Source: Schaalia sp. Marseille-Q2122 (lineage in GTDB: Bacteria > Actinomycetota > Actinomycetes > Actinomycetales > Actinomycetaceae). From it: a stretch of 64,000 bases of DNA. The position numbers were made by a program, and so were the translations under genes. Positions 26,723-36,250 of this stretch are shown here, piece by piece. The notes under the pieces were generated by a model, which did not search any database, was not told where the DNA came from, and worked only from the letters and a program-made list of their open reading frames with translations. Numbering within the stretch: position 1 is the first letter of the stretch; each line of letters starts with the position of its first letter. Where the stretch lies: contig NZ_CAHJXR010000003.1 of the NCBI RefSeq assembly GCF_903645355.1, positions 248,001 through 312,000 of the forward strand, given 5' to 3'.

Positions 26723-28096
26723 ATGACAGAGCACATGACACTCGCGCAGCCACCGGATCGCGCAATTCTTCTGCGACGTGCCCGCGTCGCCGTCTTCGCG
26801 CTCTTTATGACGAACGGTGCGCTCTTTGCTGCGGCCGTCCCACGTTTCCCGGAGATCAAAGACATTTTTGGCCTTTCCGAACCGGTCTACGGCCTGACAG
26901 TTGCCCTCTTCCCCCTTGGCGCCATCACCGCAGGTCCCCTTGCCGGGCGTATCATCCGGCGCTTCTCCTCAGCCCGCACCGCAGCTATGGGAACCGTGGG
27001 TGTTGGTCTCATGATGAGCATGGTCGGCCTCTTTGCGGCCCTCAACGCCAGCGCCGCCAGCAGCGCATTGAGCTGGATCACCTACCTTCTGTTCGCGGCC
27101 GCATTCTTCCTCGCCGGAGCCAGTGACGCCATCACCGACGTCGGCCAGAACGCCCACGGTCTGCGCGTCCAAAAACACTACGGTCGGCCCATTATCAATT
27201 CCTTCCACGCAGGATGGTCCGTTGGCGCCATGTGCGGCGCCCTCCTGGGTTCCCTCGCCGTTGGCTTTGCCCTGCCCCTGTCCGTTCACCTCATCGCCTC
27301 CTCCCTGTGCTTCGTCGCCCTGGGCCTGGCCGTCCAGCCTTTCCTTTTGCGAGGCCGAGACGCCGACCAATCGGCCACCCTCCAGCATGATCAGGAGGCT
27401 CAGGGTGGGCAGGACGAGGCTCCGACCCGCGACGCTGAGCAGGCATCCTCCCACGCCGCCACTATCGCCCTACCCGTCGGCATCCTCCTGGCAGCCCTGA
27501 CCCTCATGTCCATCGCAGGGATGCTTATCGAGGACGCCTCCTCCACCTGGTCCGCCCTCTATCTGCGTGACTTCCTGGGCGTCAATGGCGCGGCCGTAGG
27601 CTCAGCCTTCGTTGTGATGCTCGCCGCCCAAGCCATTGGGCGCTTCCTCGCCGACGGGGTCATCGCCCGCATTGGCTCACGCGCGACCCTGCAGGCAGGC
27701 GGCCTCCTCATCGCGGCGGGCATGAGCCTCGCCCTGCTCTGGCCCTCCCTGCCCACCACCCTCATCGGTATGGCTGCCGCCGGCCTGGGCTGCGCAGCGA
27801 GCGTCCCCATCGCCATGAATGCCGCCGACGACCTTCCTGGACTCCCCGTGGGAACCGGGCTGACCGTTGTCACCTGGCTGGGACGCCTAGCCTTCCTCTG
27901 TGCTCCGCCGATCGTTGGCCTCATCGTCGCCGCAACCTCACTCAAGGCAGCGATGATTGTCCTGCCCATTGCGGGCCTACTCATCGCCCTGACCGCCCTC
28001 GTCCTGCGAGGCCACGAGCGCGCCGGGCGCTCAGCGGCTGGCGCGGCCCACGCCATGCGCGTCGGCCACAGCACGGCGGATGAGTGGCGCTTTTAG
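26723..28096 (+). CDS. MFS transporter
   Basis: 457 residues with about twelve membrane segments in two halves, separated by a charged loop (residues 210-245: GRDADQSATLQHDQEAQGGQ and so on). Loop 2-3 has LAGRIIRRFSSARTAAMG, a variant of the MFS loop motif. SDAITDVGQNAHGLRVQKHYGRPIINSFHAGWSVGAMCGA resembles YbjJ-type major facilitators. AGGAGACCCC precedes the ATG. Substrate unknown. Its last four bases overlap the end of the convergent gene at 28093. Confidence 0.85.
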   Translation: MTEHMTLAQPPDRAILLRRARVAVFALFMTNGALFAAAVPRFPEIKDIFGLSEPVYGLTVALFPLGAITAGPLAGRIIRRFSSARTAAMGTVGVGLMMSMVGLFAALNASAASSALSWITYLLFAAAFFLAGASDAITDVGQNAHGLRVQKHYGRPIINSFHAGWSVGAMCGALLGSLAVGFALPLSVHLIASSLCFVALGLAVQPFLLRGRDADQSATLQHDQEAQGGQDEAPTRDAEQASSHAATIALPVGILLAALTLMSIAGMLIEDASSTWSALYLRDFLGVNGAAVGSAFVVMLAAQAIGRFLADGVIARIGSRATLQAGGLLIAAGMSLALLWPSLPTTLIGMAAAGLGCAASVPIAMNAADDLPGLPVGTGLTVVTWLGRLAFLCAPPIVGLIVAATSLKAAMIVLPIAGLLIALTALVLRGHERAGRSAAGAAHAMRVGHSTADEWRF

Positions 28097-28785
28097 CGTC
28101 CCGTCGGCGCAGACGATGATGCCTGTGAGGAGGGCGCTCCTGCAGGACGCGGCAGCTGCCGTCCATGCGGGTGAGCATGGCGATAATCCAAGGCTATCGC
28201 CCATAACTGACCGATGAGCGCGGCTCCGGGCGGCAGAACTGCGCCGGATTCCTTGAGCCACCCCACGGGTCCCAGCGTCAGAAGGAGAAGAAAACCGATG
28301 ACCCCGCCCATCGTGACAAACAGGGGACCCCGCCAGCCTCGCGGAGCATAGAAATACTGGCCGAGCAGGAAGGTCATCGGATACAGAGCGAGCCAGACGA
28401 GGGGGAGAAGCGTGCCAACTGTCACGCCCCGGGTCAGCGCCGCCTCAAGATTCGCCATCCCCGGTAGGAAGGGAAACCAGCGCAACCCCAGCATGAAGAG
28501 AGCGTACGCGAGGGTCAAGACAGCGCCACCAGCAAGGTAGATTCCAAGCTGCTTGAGGAACACCTGCCCGCGCGTCAGAGGCGGGGGGATCCTCCGAGAA
28601 GGGCGATCTGCCGACTGGAGGGGCAGGACAGATGCAGGGCGGGCAGGGCGAGATAACGGGTGCTCAAGATAACGGCGGCCATCGGCGCGTGAAGCACGCG
28701 GAGGTTTGAGCACAAAGGCGCGACGCGCAAGAAGCCGCGCGTTCCCAGGCCCGCCTGCACCGGGCGCATGAGCCTCAGACGGCAT
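28093..28785 (-). CDS. Putative four-helix membrane protein
   Basis: About 230 residues if translation begins at ATG 28785 (MPSEAHAPGAGG); the frame is open further upstream and the true start is uncertain. A proline- and arginine-rich N-terminal region (about 100 residues) is followed by four hydrophobic segments (LGIYLAGGAVLTLAYALFML, GVTVGTLLPLVWLALYPMTF, PLFVTMGGVIGFLLLLTLGP, AALIGQLWAIALDY) and a polar tail. I do not recognise the family. It is probably the last gene of the nadE operon and its stop overlaps that of the convergent MFS gene. Confidence 0.6.
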   Translation of the reverse strand: MPSEAHAPGAGGPGNARLLARRAFVLKPPRASRADGRRYLEHPLSRPARPASVLPLQSADRPSRRIPPPLTRGQVFLKQLGIYLAGGAVLTLAYALFMLGLRWFPFLPGMANLEAALTRGVTVGTLLPLVWLALYPMTFLLGQYFYAPRGWRGPLFVTMGGVIGFLLLLTLGPVGWLKESGAVLPPGAALIGQLWAIALDYRHAHPHGRQLPRPAGAPSSQASSSAPTGR

Positions 28786-28970
28786 GCCCGCCCGCACCCA
28801 CGCGGCCTGCAAACCAGCCCCCCGATTGTTGAGGAAAACAATCGTCCTCCTGCGCATCCTCCTCGTCACAGAGGAACTACTGGGGCCTCCGCAGGCGAAA
28901 GCCCCCGTCAGCGCGGAGGCGCCCCAGCTCCGAGGTGGAGAACATGAGAGTCTACTCATCGCTGACCCCG

Positions 28971-29327
28971 TCAGCGCACCGTAGCCACGCCAGCCTTCTC
29001 CGCCAGAATCGACATAGCGACCAGCACGAGAACGCCAGCGCCGACAATGACCGCCAGAAAACCACCCATGCTAATGCCCGAGGCCCAGGGCGCTAAGGCG
29101 CAGGCCACGCCATGCCCGGCGGACACACCTGTCGCCGCAGCATAGATCGGCCACGCCGCCCGGTGAGCCTTATTCCACGTGTCAACATCGGAGCGGACCT
29201 CGCGGGCCCGAATCCCCATGGACGACTCAAAAGGCAGCGCGTCCGTGCGCGCATAGTGGGCGAGAAGGCCAAAACGCACCGCAGCAAACACGAAAAGCAC
29301 GGCGCACACAATGGCAAGAATCGTCAT
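28971..29327 (-). CDS. SdpI-like small membrane protein
   Basis: 118 residues, three hydrophobic segments (residues about 2-22, 58-80 and 90-110). The central SMGIRAREVRSDVDTWNKAHRAAWP fits the GIRT...W..TH...G box of SdpI-family membrane proteins, which in Bacillus confer immunity to the SdpC toxin; a wider role here is unknown. ATG 29327 has GAAGGAGAG seven bases upstream. It lies 70 bases after nadE in the same direction, so probably cotranscribed with it. Confidence 0.6.
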   Translation of the reverse strand: MTILAIVCAVLFVFAAVRFGLLAHYARTDALPFESSMGIRAREVRSDVDTWNKAHRAAWPIYAAATGVSAGHGVACALAPWASGISMGGFLAVIVGAGVLVLVAMSILAEKAGVATVR

Positions 29328-29397
29328 TTTCTCTCTCCTTCAACGAGGCAGAAGCCAGGCACAAGCTGAGCGCAAACTCCCCGCGAGCAGTCGGCTA

Positions 29398-31485
29398 CTA
29401 TTCGCCCAACTCCAAGCCGGCCACGGCCTCGTCCAATTCTGCCAGCCACGCAGCCCCCGACACATCCGAGGGCATCCGCCAATCCCCGCGAGGCGACAAG
29501 GAACCGCCCCCCAGCACCTTGGGGCCATTGGGCATCGCTGAGCGCTTGAACTGGTTGGTGAAGAAACGACGCAGGAAGACGCGCTCCCATTTCACGATCT
29601 CCCCCAGGCAGTAGGCCACGCGCGACTCCTCTGGGAAGCCCTCCGGCCAGCGGCCAGCCGTCGCATCCCCCCAGGCGTGCATCGCCATAAAAGCAATCTT
29701 CGAGGGACGTGCGCCGTGGCGCAGGAAGTGGAAGAGCGTGAAGTCTTGCAGGTTGTAGGGGCCAATGCTGGCTTGCGTGGACTGGGGAGCCGTGCCCTCA
29801 ACCGTGGGGATGAGTTCGGGGCTGATCTCCGTATTGAGGATCGAATCAAGCACCGCAGAGGCGCCCTCGCCAAACAAATCCGAGGCAATCACCCAGCGGA
29901 TGAGGTGCTGGATCATGGTCTTGGGGATTCCGGCGTTCACCCCGTAGTGGCTCATCTGGTCGCCCACACCGTAGGTGCACCAGCCCAAGGCCAGCTCGGA
30001 GAGGTCACCCGTACCCAGCACAATGCCACGATGATGATTCGCCAGGCGGAAGAGGTAATCCGTGCGCAAGCCTGCCTGGACGTTCTCAAAAGTAATGTCG
30101 TAGAGGTCGGCACCATCGGAGAAGGGGTGCTTCATATCGGCGAGCATCTGGCGAGCAGCCGGGGTAATGTCGATCTCCTCAAAAGAGGTCCCCAGGTGCT
30201 CGCAGAGCTTGTAGGCATTGGACTTGGTGTGATCGGTGGTGGCAAAGCCCGGCAGCGTGTAGGCCAGAATATCCGTGCGAGGGCGGCCCAGGCGGTCCAT
30301 TGCCTGGGCGGCCACCAGCAGCGCGTGCGTGGAATCCAAGCCGCCCGAGACGCCAATGACGATCTTGGGGTTACCAATAGCGCGCAGGCGCTGCGCCAAG
30401 GCCGAGACCTGAATGTTGTAGGCCTCCCAACACTCCTGCTCCAGCAGATCCGGGTCGGAGGGGACGAAGGGGAAACGCTCGATCTCGCGGATGAGGCCCA
30501 AATCTCTGCGGGGTGGGTCCAGGCGGAAGGTGATTGGTGGAATGGTGGAGATCCCCATTGTGGGGCTCATGACGCTGTGGGCATTGTCCTCGAAGGAGTT
30601 GTAGCGGGCGCGCGAGTTCGCCAGGGCATCGAGGTCAACGTCAGCAAAAGCAAAGGTCGCGCCATTGTGAGAGAAGCGTTCACCTTCAGCCAGGCAGGTG
30701 CCAGCCTCGTACACCATGGTGTGCCCATCCCAGGCCAGGTCCGTCGTGGATTCACCTTCGGCTGCGGCAGCATAGACGTAGGCGGCCTTCAGGCGCGACG
30801 AGGTTGCTGCCACCAGCTTGGAACGCTCGCCAGCGCGGCCCACCGTCGCCGGTGAGGCAGATAGGTTGACGAGGACGTGCGCGCCCTGCAGTGCCGCGAT
30901 AGTCGAGGGCGGGGTTGGCACCCACAGATCCTCGCAGATCTCCGCTGCGACGGTCAGACCCGGTACGTCCTCGGCAGATAGGACCACAGTGCCGAAGGGG
31001 ACAGTGAGGGTTTCCTCTCCTGCGGGAGTGAGGAAAGGCAGGTCAATGGTCATCGGGAAGGGGTCGGTGGGAGCAGCAAAATAGCGCTTCTCGTAGAACT
31101 CGTTGTAGTTCGTGATGTGACGCTTCGGGGTAATGGCCAAGACTGTGCCGCGGTGAATGGCCAGGGCGCAGTTATAGAGGCGGTTGCCGTGGCGCAGGGG
31201 AGCACCCACCCACAGCAGGGGCAGCAGATCACGGGAGGCCTCCACGACGCGCACAATGGCAGCCTCAACCTCATCCTGGAGGGTCGACTGGAGGAAGAGA
31301 TCATCCAGGGAGTAGCCCGTCAAGCACAGTTCCGGGAAGGTCACCACAGCGGTGCCCGCATTCGAGCACAGCGTCGCGGCGGCGATGACCTCGTCAGCGT
31401 TGAGTTCGGGGCGAGCTGGGTGCACTGGGATCGACGCGGCGGCGACGCGGGCAAAACCATGGTCGTAGAGGGAATGGAAGTTCAC
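29398..31485 (-). CDS. nadE: Glutamine-dependent NAD+ synthetase
   Basis: 695 residues from GTG 31485 (NFHSLYDHGFARVAAASIPV), with AGGAGA five bases upstream; an ATG 27 codons earlier begins a P/S/T-rich stretch not found in homologues. N-terminal nitrilase-type glutaminase domain (about 10-290) with E in TFPELCLTGYS, K in PKRHIT and the nucleophilic cysteine in AEICEDLWVP. C-terminal ATP-dependent synthetase domain with the P-loop IGVSGGLDSTHALLVA. It amidates deamido-NAD+ using ammonia from glutamine. First gene of a likely operon with the two small membrane proteins downstream. Confidence 0.96.
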   Translation of the reverse strand: MNFHSLYDHGFARVAAASIPVHPARPELNADEVIAAATLCSNAGTAVVTFPELCLTGYSLDDLFLQSTLQDEVEAAIVRVVEASRDLLPLLWVGAPLRHGNRLYNCALAIHRGTVLAITPKRHITNYNEFYEKRYFAAPTDPFPMTIDLPFLTPAGEETLTVPFGTVVLSAEDVPGLTVAAEICEDLWVPTPPSTIAALQGAHVLVNLSASPATVGRAGERSKLVAATSSRLKAAYVYAAAAEGESTTDLAWDGHTMVYEAGTCLAEGERFSHNGATFAFADVDLDALANSRARYNSFEDNAHSVMSPTMGISTIPPITFRLDPPRRDLGLIREIERFPFVPSDPDLLEQECWEAYNIQVSALAQRLRAIGNPKIVIGVSGGLDSTHALLVAAQAMDRLGRPRTDILAYTLPGFATTDHTKSNAYKLCEHLGTSFEEIDITPAARQMLADMKHPFSDGADLYDITFENVQAGLRTDYLFRLANHHRGIVLGTGDLSELALGWCTYGVGDQMSHYGVNAGIPKTMIQHLIRWVIASDLFGEGASAVLDSILNTEISPELIPTVEGTAPQSTQASIGPYNLQDFTLFHFLRHGARPSKIAFMAMHAWGDATAGRWPEGFPEESRVAYCLGEIVKWERVFLRRFFTNQFKRSAMPNGPKVLGGGSLSPRGDWRMPSDVSGAAWLAELDEAVAGLELGE

Positions 31486-31798
31486 AAGGTCTCCTGAGGT
31501 ATCGGCTGCTGGTGGCCTGTCACTTGCGGGGGTGCCGCGGGGGCTATCTACTGGCAGCGAATTCACCCCTGATGCTTGAGTGATCCGCAGATCGTTGGGG
31601 TAGCCCTTGTGTGAGCACTGCTTCTATTGTGCCTGTTTTTGGCTGTGCGTGGAGAAGGGGAGGTCGGCGCGCTCAAAGAAGTGTAGGCGTCTTTATATCG
31701 CTTTATATGGCAGTATATATTATGCTATATACAGTGATATAGTGTCGTATACTCAGGGTGGTCTTGCTTGAAGCCTGCCATGAAAGAATGGAGTCGAC
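31486..31798. other. 313-base divergent region with AT-rich promoter
   Basis: Between nadE and the ATPase gene. The last 110 bases before the ATPase gene are strikingly AT-rich with repeated TATAT words, in contrast to the GC-rich neighbourhood. No other gene. Confidence 0.7.
31713..31732 (+). promoter_or_regulatory. AT-rich palindromic operator candidate before the ATPase gene
   Basis: GTATATA, six bases, TATATAC: a perfect 7-bp inverted repeat inside a run (31694-31752) with several more TATAT/ATATA words (tatatcg, tatatgg, gatatag, gtatac). It may be a repressor site or promoter; no cognate regulator is recognisable nearby. Confidence 0.5.
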
Positions 31799-32980
31799 AT
31801 GGATCCTGCCTTGAATCCATACAATCCGGGCTCAGGGTTGATGCCGCCGCTCCTGGCAGGTCGCTCCAGTGAGCTTGAACGCTTCGACACGTTAATTATC
31901 CGCGTTGGTATGGGAAATCTTGCCAATCGAGGTCTGGTGTTTTCGGGCCTCCGCGGAGTTGGAAAGACCGTCTTGTTGAACCAGCTTCGGCATCAAGCCG
32001 AGCAGCATAACTGGCTTACAATCCAATTTGAAGGGCGCAGCGAAGAAAAGGGTGATGCTGGAAATCACCTAAGGCTGGCCGAAGAGTTCGAAAGGGCTCT
32101 CCTGCGTAGTAGAAACCAGCGCATCAAGAAATCCTTGAATTCTCTCCTTCCGGGAGTCTCATCCTTCAAAGTGCAGTTGCTTGGTGCTGGCATCGAGGTT
32201 GATTTCTCTTCTCAGAACCGGAATTCGGTGACACTAGAGATTGGCCTATCGAACCTTGTAGAGGTAGTGGTGGAACCTCTTAAGGGGTCGGGAAAGGGGT
32301 GCGCCCTCTTTATTGACGAAATGCAAGAACTTGAACCCCAGCTCCTGAGCTCATTGCTTGCGGTACAGCATGCTGCCCATCAGGACGGGTGGCCATTCTT
32401 CATCATCGGAGCAGGTCTGCCAACGCTTCCTGCAACGTTGAGTAGTGCGCGCTCCTATGCGGAACGTCTTTTTGACTATCGGGTAATTGGGCCACTGAGC
32501 GAAGAGGCAGCGCGACTAGCGCTTGCTCAACCAGCAGAAAAATGTGGAGCCCGTTACAGTGATCCTGCCGTGGAATACCTCATCGACGCGGCAGAGGGCT
32601 ACCCCTTCTTCCTTCAAGTGTTTGGGCAGCAGATCTGGGATATAGCCCACGAAAAGGAGTTCTCGATTAGTGATGCTCAGGAAGCGGTGTATCGCGGTTT
32701 TGAACATCTTGACCGCGGCTTCTTTCCTTCTCGCTGGGATCGAGCAACTGAGAAAGAACGTCGATACATGCGTGCCATGGTCGACGCTGGACAGGGCGTC
32801 ATCGAGACCTCAGACGTGATTGCTTCCCTTGGAGGGGCCTATTCTGAATGGAGTGTAGCGAGGGCATCCCTTATTAAGAAGGGCGCCATTTATGCTCCCG
32901 AACGCGGAAAGCTCGCCTTCACCGTCCCGGGCATGGCGCGCTTCATCGAAAGACATGGGGCGGACGAGGGGGAAAGGTAG
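31799..32980 (+). CDS. Orc/STAND-like AAA+ ATPase with C-terminal winged helix
   Basis: 393 residues. Walker A GLRGVGKT (about residue 50), Walker B CALFIDEMQEL (about 175), sensor-like FFIIGAGLPTLPATL, and an AAA+ lid (EEAARLALAQPAEKCG...YPFFLQVFGQQIWD). The C-terminal 90 residues (ERRYMRAMVDAGQGVIETSDVIASLGG...SEWSVARASLIKKGAIY) look like a winged helix. This matches the archaeal-ATPase/AAA_16-like single-gene ATPases seen in many actinobacteria, function unknown. The ATG has a weak ribosome-binding site. It stands alone behind an unusual AT-rich promoter; a defence or regulatory role is inference. Confidence 0.75.
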   Translation: MDPALNPYNPGSGLMPPLLAGRSSELERFDTLIIRVGMGNLANRGLVFSGLRGVGKTVLLNQLRHQAEQHNWLTIQFEGRSEEKGDAGNHLRLAEEFERALLRSRNQRIKKSLNSLLPGVSSFKVQLLGAGIEVDFSSQNRNSVTLEIGLSNLVEVVVEPLKGSGKGCALFIDEMQELEPQLLSSLLAVQHAAHQDGWPFFIIGAGLPTLPATLSSARSYAERLFDYRVIGPLSEEAARLALAQPAEKCGARYSDPAVEYLIDAAEGYPFFLQVFGQQIWDIAHEKEFSISDAQEAVYRGFEHLDRGFFPSRWDRATEKERRYMRAMVDAGQGVIETSDVIASLGGAYSEWSVARASLIKKGAIYAPERGKLAFTVPGMARFIERHGADEGER

Positions 32981-33054
32981 AGCAAAAAGTGAGAGTCTGC
33001 GACAGGTTCCCCGCACTTGAGCAGAACAGATGTAGGCATGGGGGAGGGATGGTT

Positions 33055-33282
33055 TCAGATCACGGGATCTTGATCGTTTCGGAACCTAAGAGTGTGGTCC
33101 TTCTCCTGCTCCTCCAGCCAAGTCATGAACCAGCGGTAAAAACTAAGCGGCGCGCCTGAATCATCACGCACCGGCTCAACCTGGTGGGGATCATCCACGC
33201 GGCCGTCGTACCAGACCTGACCTCGATGTGGGCCGGAGACAACGAGAAGATAGCGCAGGGCACAGTCAGCATACGCCTGCAC
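33055..33282 (-). pseudogene. Remnant of a SMI1/KNR4 (SUKH)-family protein
   Basis: A 75-residue open stretch resembles the C-terminal half of SUKH-fold proteins: CALRYLLVVSGPHRGQVWYDGR, then FYRWFMTWLEEQ. The N-terminal half is missing upstream, where the frame stays open but shows no similarity. SUKH proteins are common toxin-immunity proteins, so this may be a leftover of a polymorphic-toxin locus. No toxin gene is visible nearby. Confidence 0.4.
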
Positions 33283-33351
33283 ACGCCCTTGACTGCATGA
33301 TCGTCTGGCATTCCAGAGTGCGCGGGGCCGGAGGGCACTGCGAGCCTAACA

Positions 33352-33385
33352 CTGTGGCCCTGGACCGGTAGGTCCAGGGCCACAG
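33352..33385 (-). terminator. Terminator after ackA
   Basis: 15-bp perfect stem (CTGTGGCCCTGGACC and complement) with a GGTA loop, about 140 bases past the ackA stop on the minus strand. Confidence 0.8.
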
Positions 33386-33525
33386 GCTCACACAGCAATG
33401 CGTTAGCAGCAATGAGTTACCAGCGATGCTCTAGCAGCAAGGCGCATTGAGCTGCACATAGGCGTTCAGCTGGGGTGAGGGTCCCTTCGGATGAAGTGAG
33501 ACGCACTCACCCCCAGCTACTGCAC

Positions 33526-34707
33526 TCAGATCAGGGTCATTGCCTGACGGGCGATAGCGAGCTCCTCATTGGTGGGGACGACCATGACGCGCACGGAGGA
33601 ATTCCTCGTGGAAATGGTCGTGGGCTCGGACACGCGCTCGCGGTTGGCATCCTTATCGAGCTCGACACCGAAGGGAGCGAGGCGCTTGCAGACCTCGGCG
33701 CGCAGGGCGGCATCGTTCTCGCCGATGCCAGCGGTGAAGGAGATGACGTCAACGCCACCCATTTCTGCAGTGTAAGAGCCGATGTACTTGATGATGCGGG
33801 TGACGTAGATGTCCAGCGCCAGGCGGGCATCCTTATTGCCCTCGGTGGCCATCTGACGCACAGCGCGCATGTCGTTTTCGCCGGTGAGGCCCTTCAGACC
33901 CGACTTCTTATTAAAGAGGGTGTCGACCTCGTCGGCGGTCATGCCGGACTGGCGCTGAATGTGGAAGACAACAGCGGGGTCAATGTCACCGGTACGTGTG
34001 CCCATGACCAGGCCTTCCAGCGGGGTCAGGCCCATGGAGGTGTCAACGGCATGGCCCGAGTCAATGGCGGAGACGGATGCGCCATTGCCCAGGTGAAGAA
34101 CGATCTGCTTGAGGGTGCTCTGGCCCAGCATCTTCGACACAAGGGAGGACACGTACTGGTGGGAGGTGCCGTGAGCGCCGTAGCGGCGGATGGCGTACTT
34201 CTCCGCAGTGGCGCGGTCGAGGGCGTAGGTCGCGGTGTCGGCCGGCAGGGACTGGAAGAACGCGGTGTCGAAGACAGCGACGTGGGGGATGTCGGGCAGG
34301 AGTTCGCGGGCCACGTCAATGCCCTTGAGGTGGGCGGGGTTGTGCAGCGGGGCGAGGGCACACAGGTCGTCAATGAGTCGGCGAACCTCGTCTGTGATGA
34401 GGGCGGGGCCGGAGAAGTACTTACCGCCCTGCACGACGCGGTGGCCAACGGCGACGATATGAGCGTCGTTGAGGTTGGGGCCGACGGCGTTGAAGAGACG
34501 CAGGACCTCGCGCAGGCCGACCTCGTGGTCGGGCACAGCTTCGTTAACGTCAACGGTGGTCACGCCGTAGTGGTGGCGGATATGGCCGTCTTCTTCGCCG
34601 ATGCGCTCGACCAGGCCCTTGGCGATGGAGGCGCCGGTGGTGGGGTCAACGAGCTGGTACTTCAGCGAGGAAGAGCCGGAATTGATGACAAGAACAGACT
34701 GGGTCAC
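33526..34707 (-). CDS. ackA: Acetate kinase
   Basis: 393 residues, family length. It transfers the acetyl-phosphate phosphate to ADP, making ATP and acetate. Start motif VLVINSGSSSLKYQL, the catalytic region DIDPAVVFHI, HLGNGASVSAIDSGHAVDTSMGLTPLEGLVMGTRTGD, and ETKGVGENDAALR-type end (FTAGIGENDAALRAEV) are all present. It lies 55 bases downstream of pta on the same strand, the usual pta-ackA operon order. Confidence 0.97.
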   Translation of the reverse strand: MTQSVLVINSGSSSLKYQLVDPTTGASIAKGLVERIGEEDGHIRHHYGVTTVDVNEAVPDHEVGLREVLRLFNAVGPNLNDAHIVAVGHRVVQGGKYFSGPALITDEVRRLIDDLCALAPLHNPAHLKGIDVARELLPDIPHVAVFDTAFFQSLPADTATYALDRATAEKYAIRRYGAHGTSHQYVSSLVSKMLGQSTLKQIVLHLGNGASVSAIDSGHAVDTSMGLTPLEGLVMGTRTGDIDPAVVFHIQRQSGMTADEVDTLFNKKSGLKGLTGENDMRAVRQMATEGNKDARLALDIYVTRIIKYIGSYTAEMGGVDVISFTAGIGENDAALRAEVCKRLAPFGVELDKDANRERVSEPTTISTRNSSVRVMVVPTNEELAIARQAMTLI

Positions 34708-34762
34708 GGAACGTGCCTTTCAGGGGTTAATAGCTGAAAAGAAGGTGAGGCGTTCAGGATAC

Positions 34763-36250
34763 TCAGCCCTGCGCCTGAACGGCAGTGAGGGCGACGGTAT
34801 TCACAATGTCTTCGACGAGGGCGCCGCGGGACAGGTCGTTCACCGGCTTGTTGAGGCCCTGCAGGACGGGGCCCACAGCCACGGCGCCGGAGGAGCGCTG
34901 CACGGCCTTGTAGCCGATGTTGCCCGAGTTGAGATCTGGGAAAACAAAGACGGTGGCCTTGCCGGCAACGGGGGAGTCGGGCAGCTTAGTGGCGGCCACG
35001 TCGGCGTCCACAGCGGCGTCGAACTGGATGGGGCCCTCAATGGCGAGCTCAGGGGCCTTCTCGCGAGCCAGGTGGGTGGCTTCGATAACGGCCTCAACGT
35101 CTGCGCCCGAACCGGAAGAACCGGTGGAGTAGGAGAGCATGGCTACGCGAGGCTCCACGCCGAACTGGGCGGCGGTGCGCGCCGAGGTGACAGCAATGTC
35201 CGCGAGCTGCTCGGGCGTGGGGTTGGGGTTGACAGCGCAGTCGCCGAAGGCCCACACGCGATCCTTCATCAGCATGAGGAAGATGGAGGACACGATCGAG
35301 ACGCCAGGGGCGGTCTTGATGATCTGGAATGAGGGGACGATGGTGTGAGCGGTGGTGTGGGCGGCGCCGGAGACCATGCCGTCCGCATCACCCATATGCA
35401 CCATCATGGTGCCGAAGTAGGACACGTCCTTGACCGTTTCGCGAGCCTGCTCAACGGTGACGCCCTTCTTTTCGCGCAGGCGAGCGAATTCAACGGCGTA
35501 CTTTTCGTTGTAGGCGGGGTCGTCGACGGAGACAATGGAGGCGGCGTCAATGTTGAGGCCGAGTTCAGCGGCGCGGGCGCGGACGGTAGCCTCGTCGCCC
35601 ACAAGGATTACGTCGGCAATCTGACGTTCGAGAACCTCGGCTGCGGCCTTGAGAACGCGGTCATCCTCGGGTTCGGGCAGGACGATGCGTTTGCGGTCGG
35701 CGCGGGCGCGCTCAATGAGGTCAGCCTGGAAGGCAAGGGGGGTGACGACGCTGGGCAGTTCGACAGCGTCGAGGGCGGCCAGGGAGGCCTCGGTCAGCGG
35801 CAGGGGCAGGACGGCAAGGCCGTCGACGGATACCTGTGCGGCGATGGCGGCGGGCAGAGCCACAGCAGCGAGGGTGACATGGTGGCGGCGGGCGCGGGCG
35901 CGGGCGCCGTGGATCTCAGCGGAGATGAGGGATTCGGAGGCGCCTTCGACGTCGAGGGCGAGGACGCCGCGCGCGCCGGTGGAGGCTGCAAGGTCGAGGT
36001 TCCAGCCGAAGGCGTCAATGGCGGAAACGGAGAATTCGCCTGCGTCGATGAGGACGGAGTCGCTGTCAATGTCGCGCACGGCCTGCACGGCGGTGGGCAG
36101 GTTGGCGATGGGGCAGGAGCCCTTGATGGAGTCGAGGGGGTTGACGCGGGTGAATCCGCCGCGCGCCTCCAGCAGGGTGGCGAGTTCGTTGCTCACCTGG
36201 TGTGCGAGATCGTTCATGCCGGGCTGGATGACGATGTAGCGGGAAGTCAC
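34763..36250 (-). CDS. pta: Phosphate acetyltransferase
   Basis: 495 residues from GTG 36250, with AAGGAG five bases upstream. The C-terminal 320 residues are the full catalytic domain (RIVLPEPEDDRVLKAAAEV near its start, GDADGMVSGAAHTTAHT, FVFPDLNSGNIGYKAVQRS). The N-terminal 170 residues are a shortened relative of the P-loop domain of long Pta proteins: the family start YIVIQPG is there, but no Walker motif and no DRTGG domain. It converts acetyl-CoA and phosphate to acetyl-phosphate, feeding ackA directly downstream. Length is between the short (about 330) and long (about 700) forms. Confidence 0.94.
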   Translation of the reverse strand: MTSRYIVIQPGMNDLAHQVSNELATLLEARGGFTRVNPLDSIKGSCPIANLPTAVQAVRDIDSDSVLIDAGEFSVSAIDAFGWNLDLAASTGARGVLALDVEGASESLISAEIHGARARARRHHVTLAAVALPAAIAAQVSVDGLAVLPLPLTEASLAALDAVELPSVVTPLAFQADLIERARADRKRIVLPEPEDDRVLKAAAEVLERQIADVILVGDEATVRARAAELGLNIDAASIVSVDDPAYNEKYAVEFARLREKKGVTVEQARETVKDVSYFGTMMVHMGDADGMVSGAAHTTAHTIVPSFQIIKTAPGVSIVSSIFLMLMKDRVWAFGDCAVNPNPTPEQLADIAVTSARTAAQFGVEPRVAMLSYSTGSSGSGADVEAVIEATHLAREKAPELAIEGPIQFDAAVDADVAATKLPDSPVAGKATVFVFPDLNSGNIGYKAVQRSSGAVAVGPVLQGLNKPVNDLSRGALVEDIVNTVALTAVQAQG

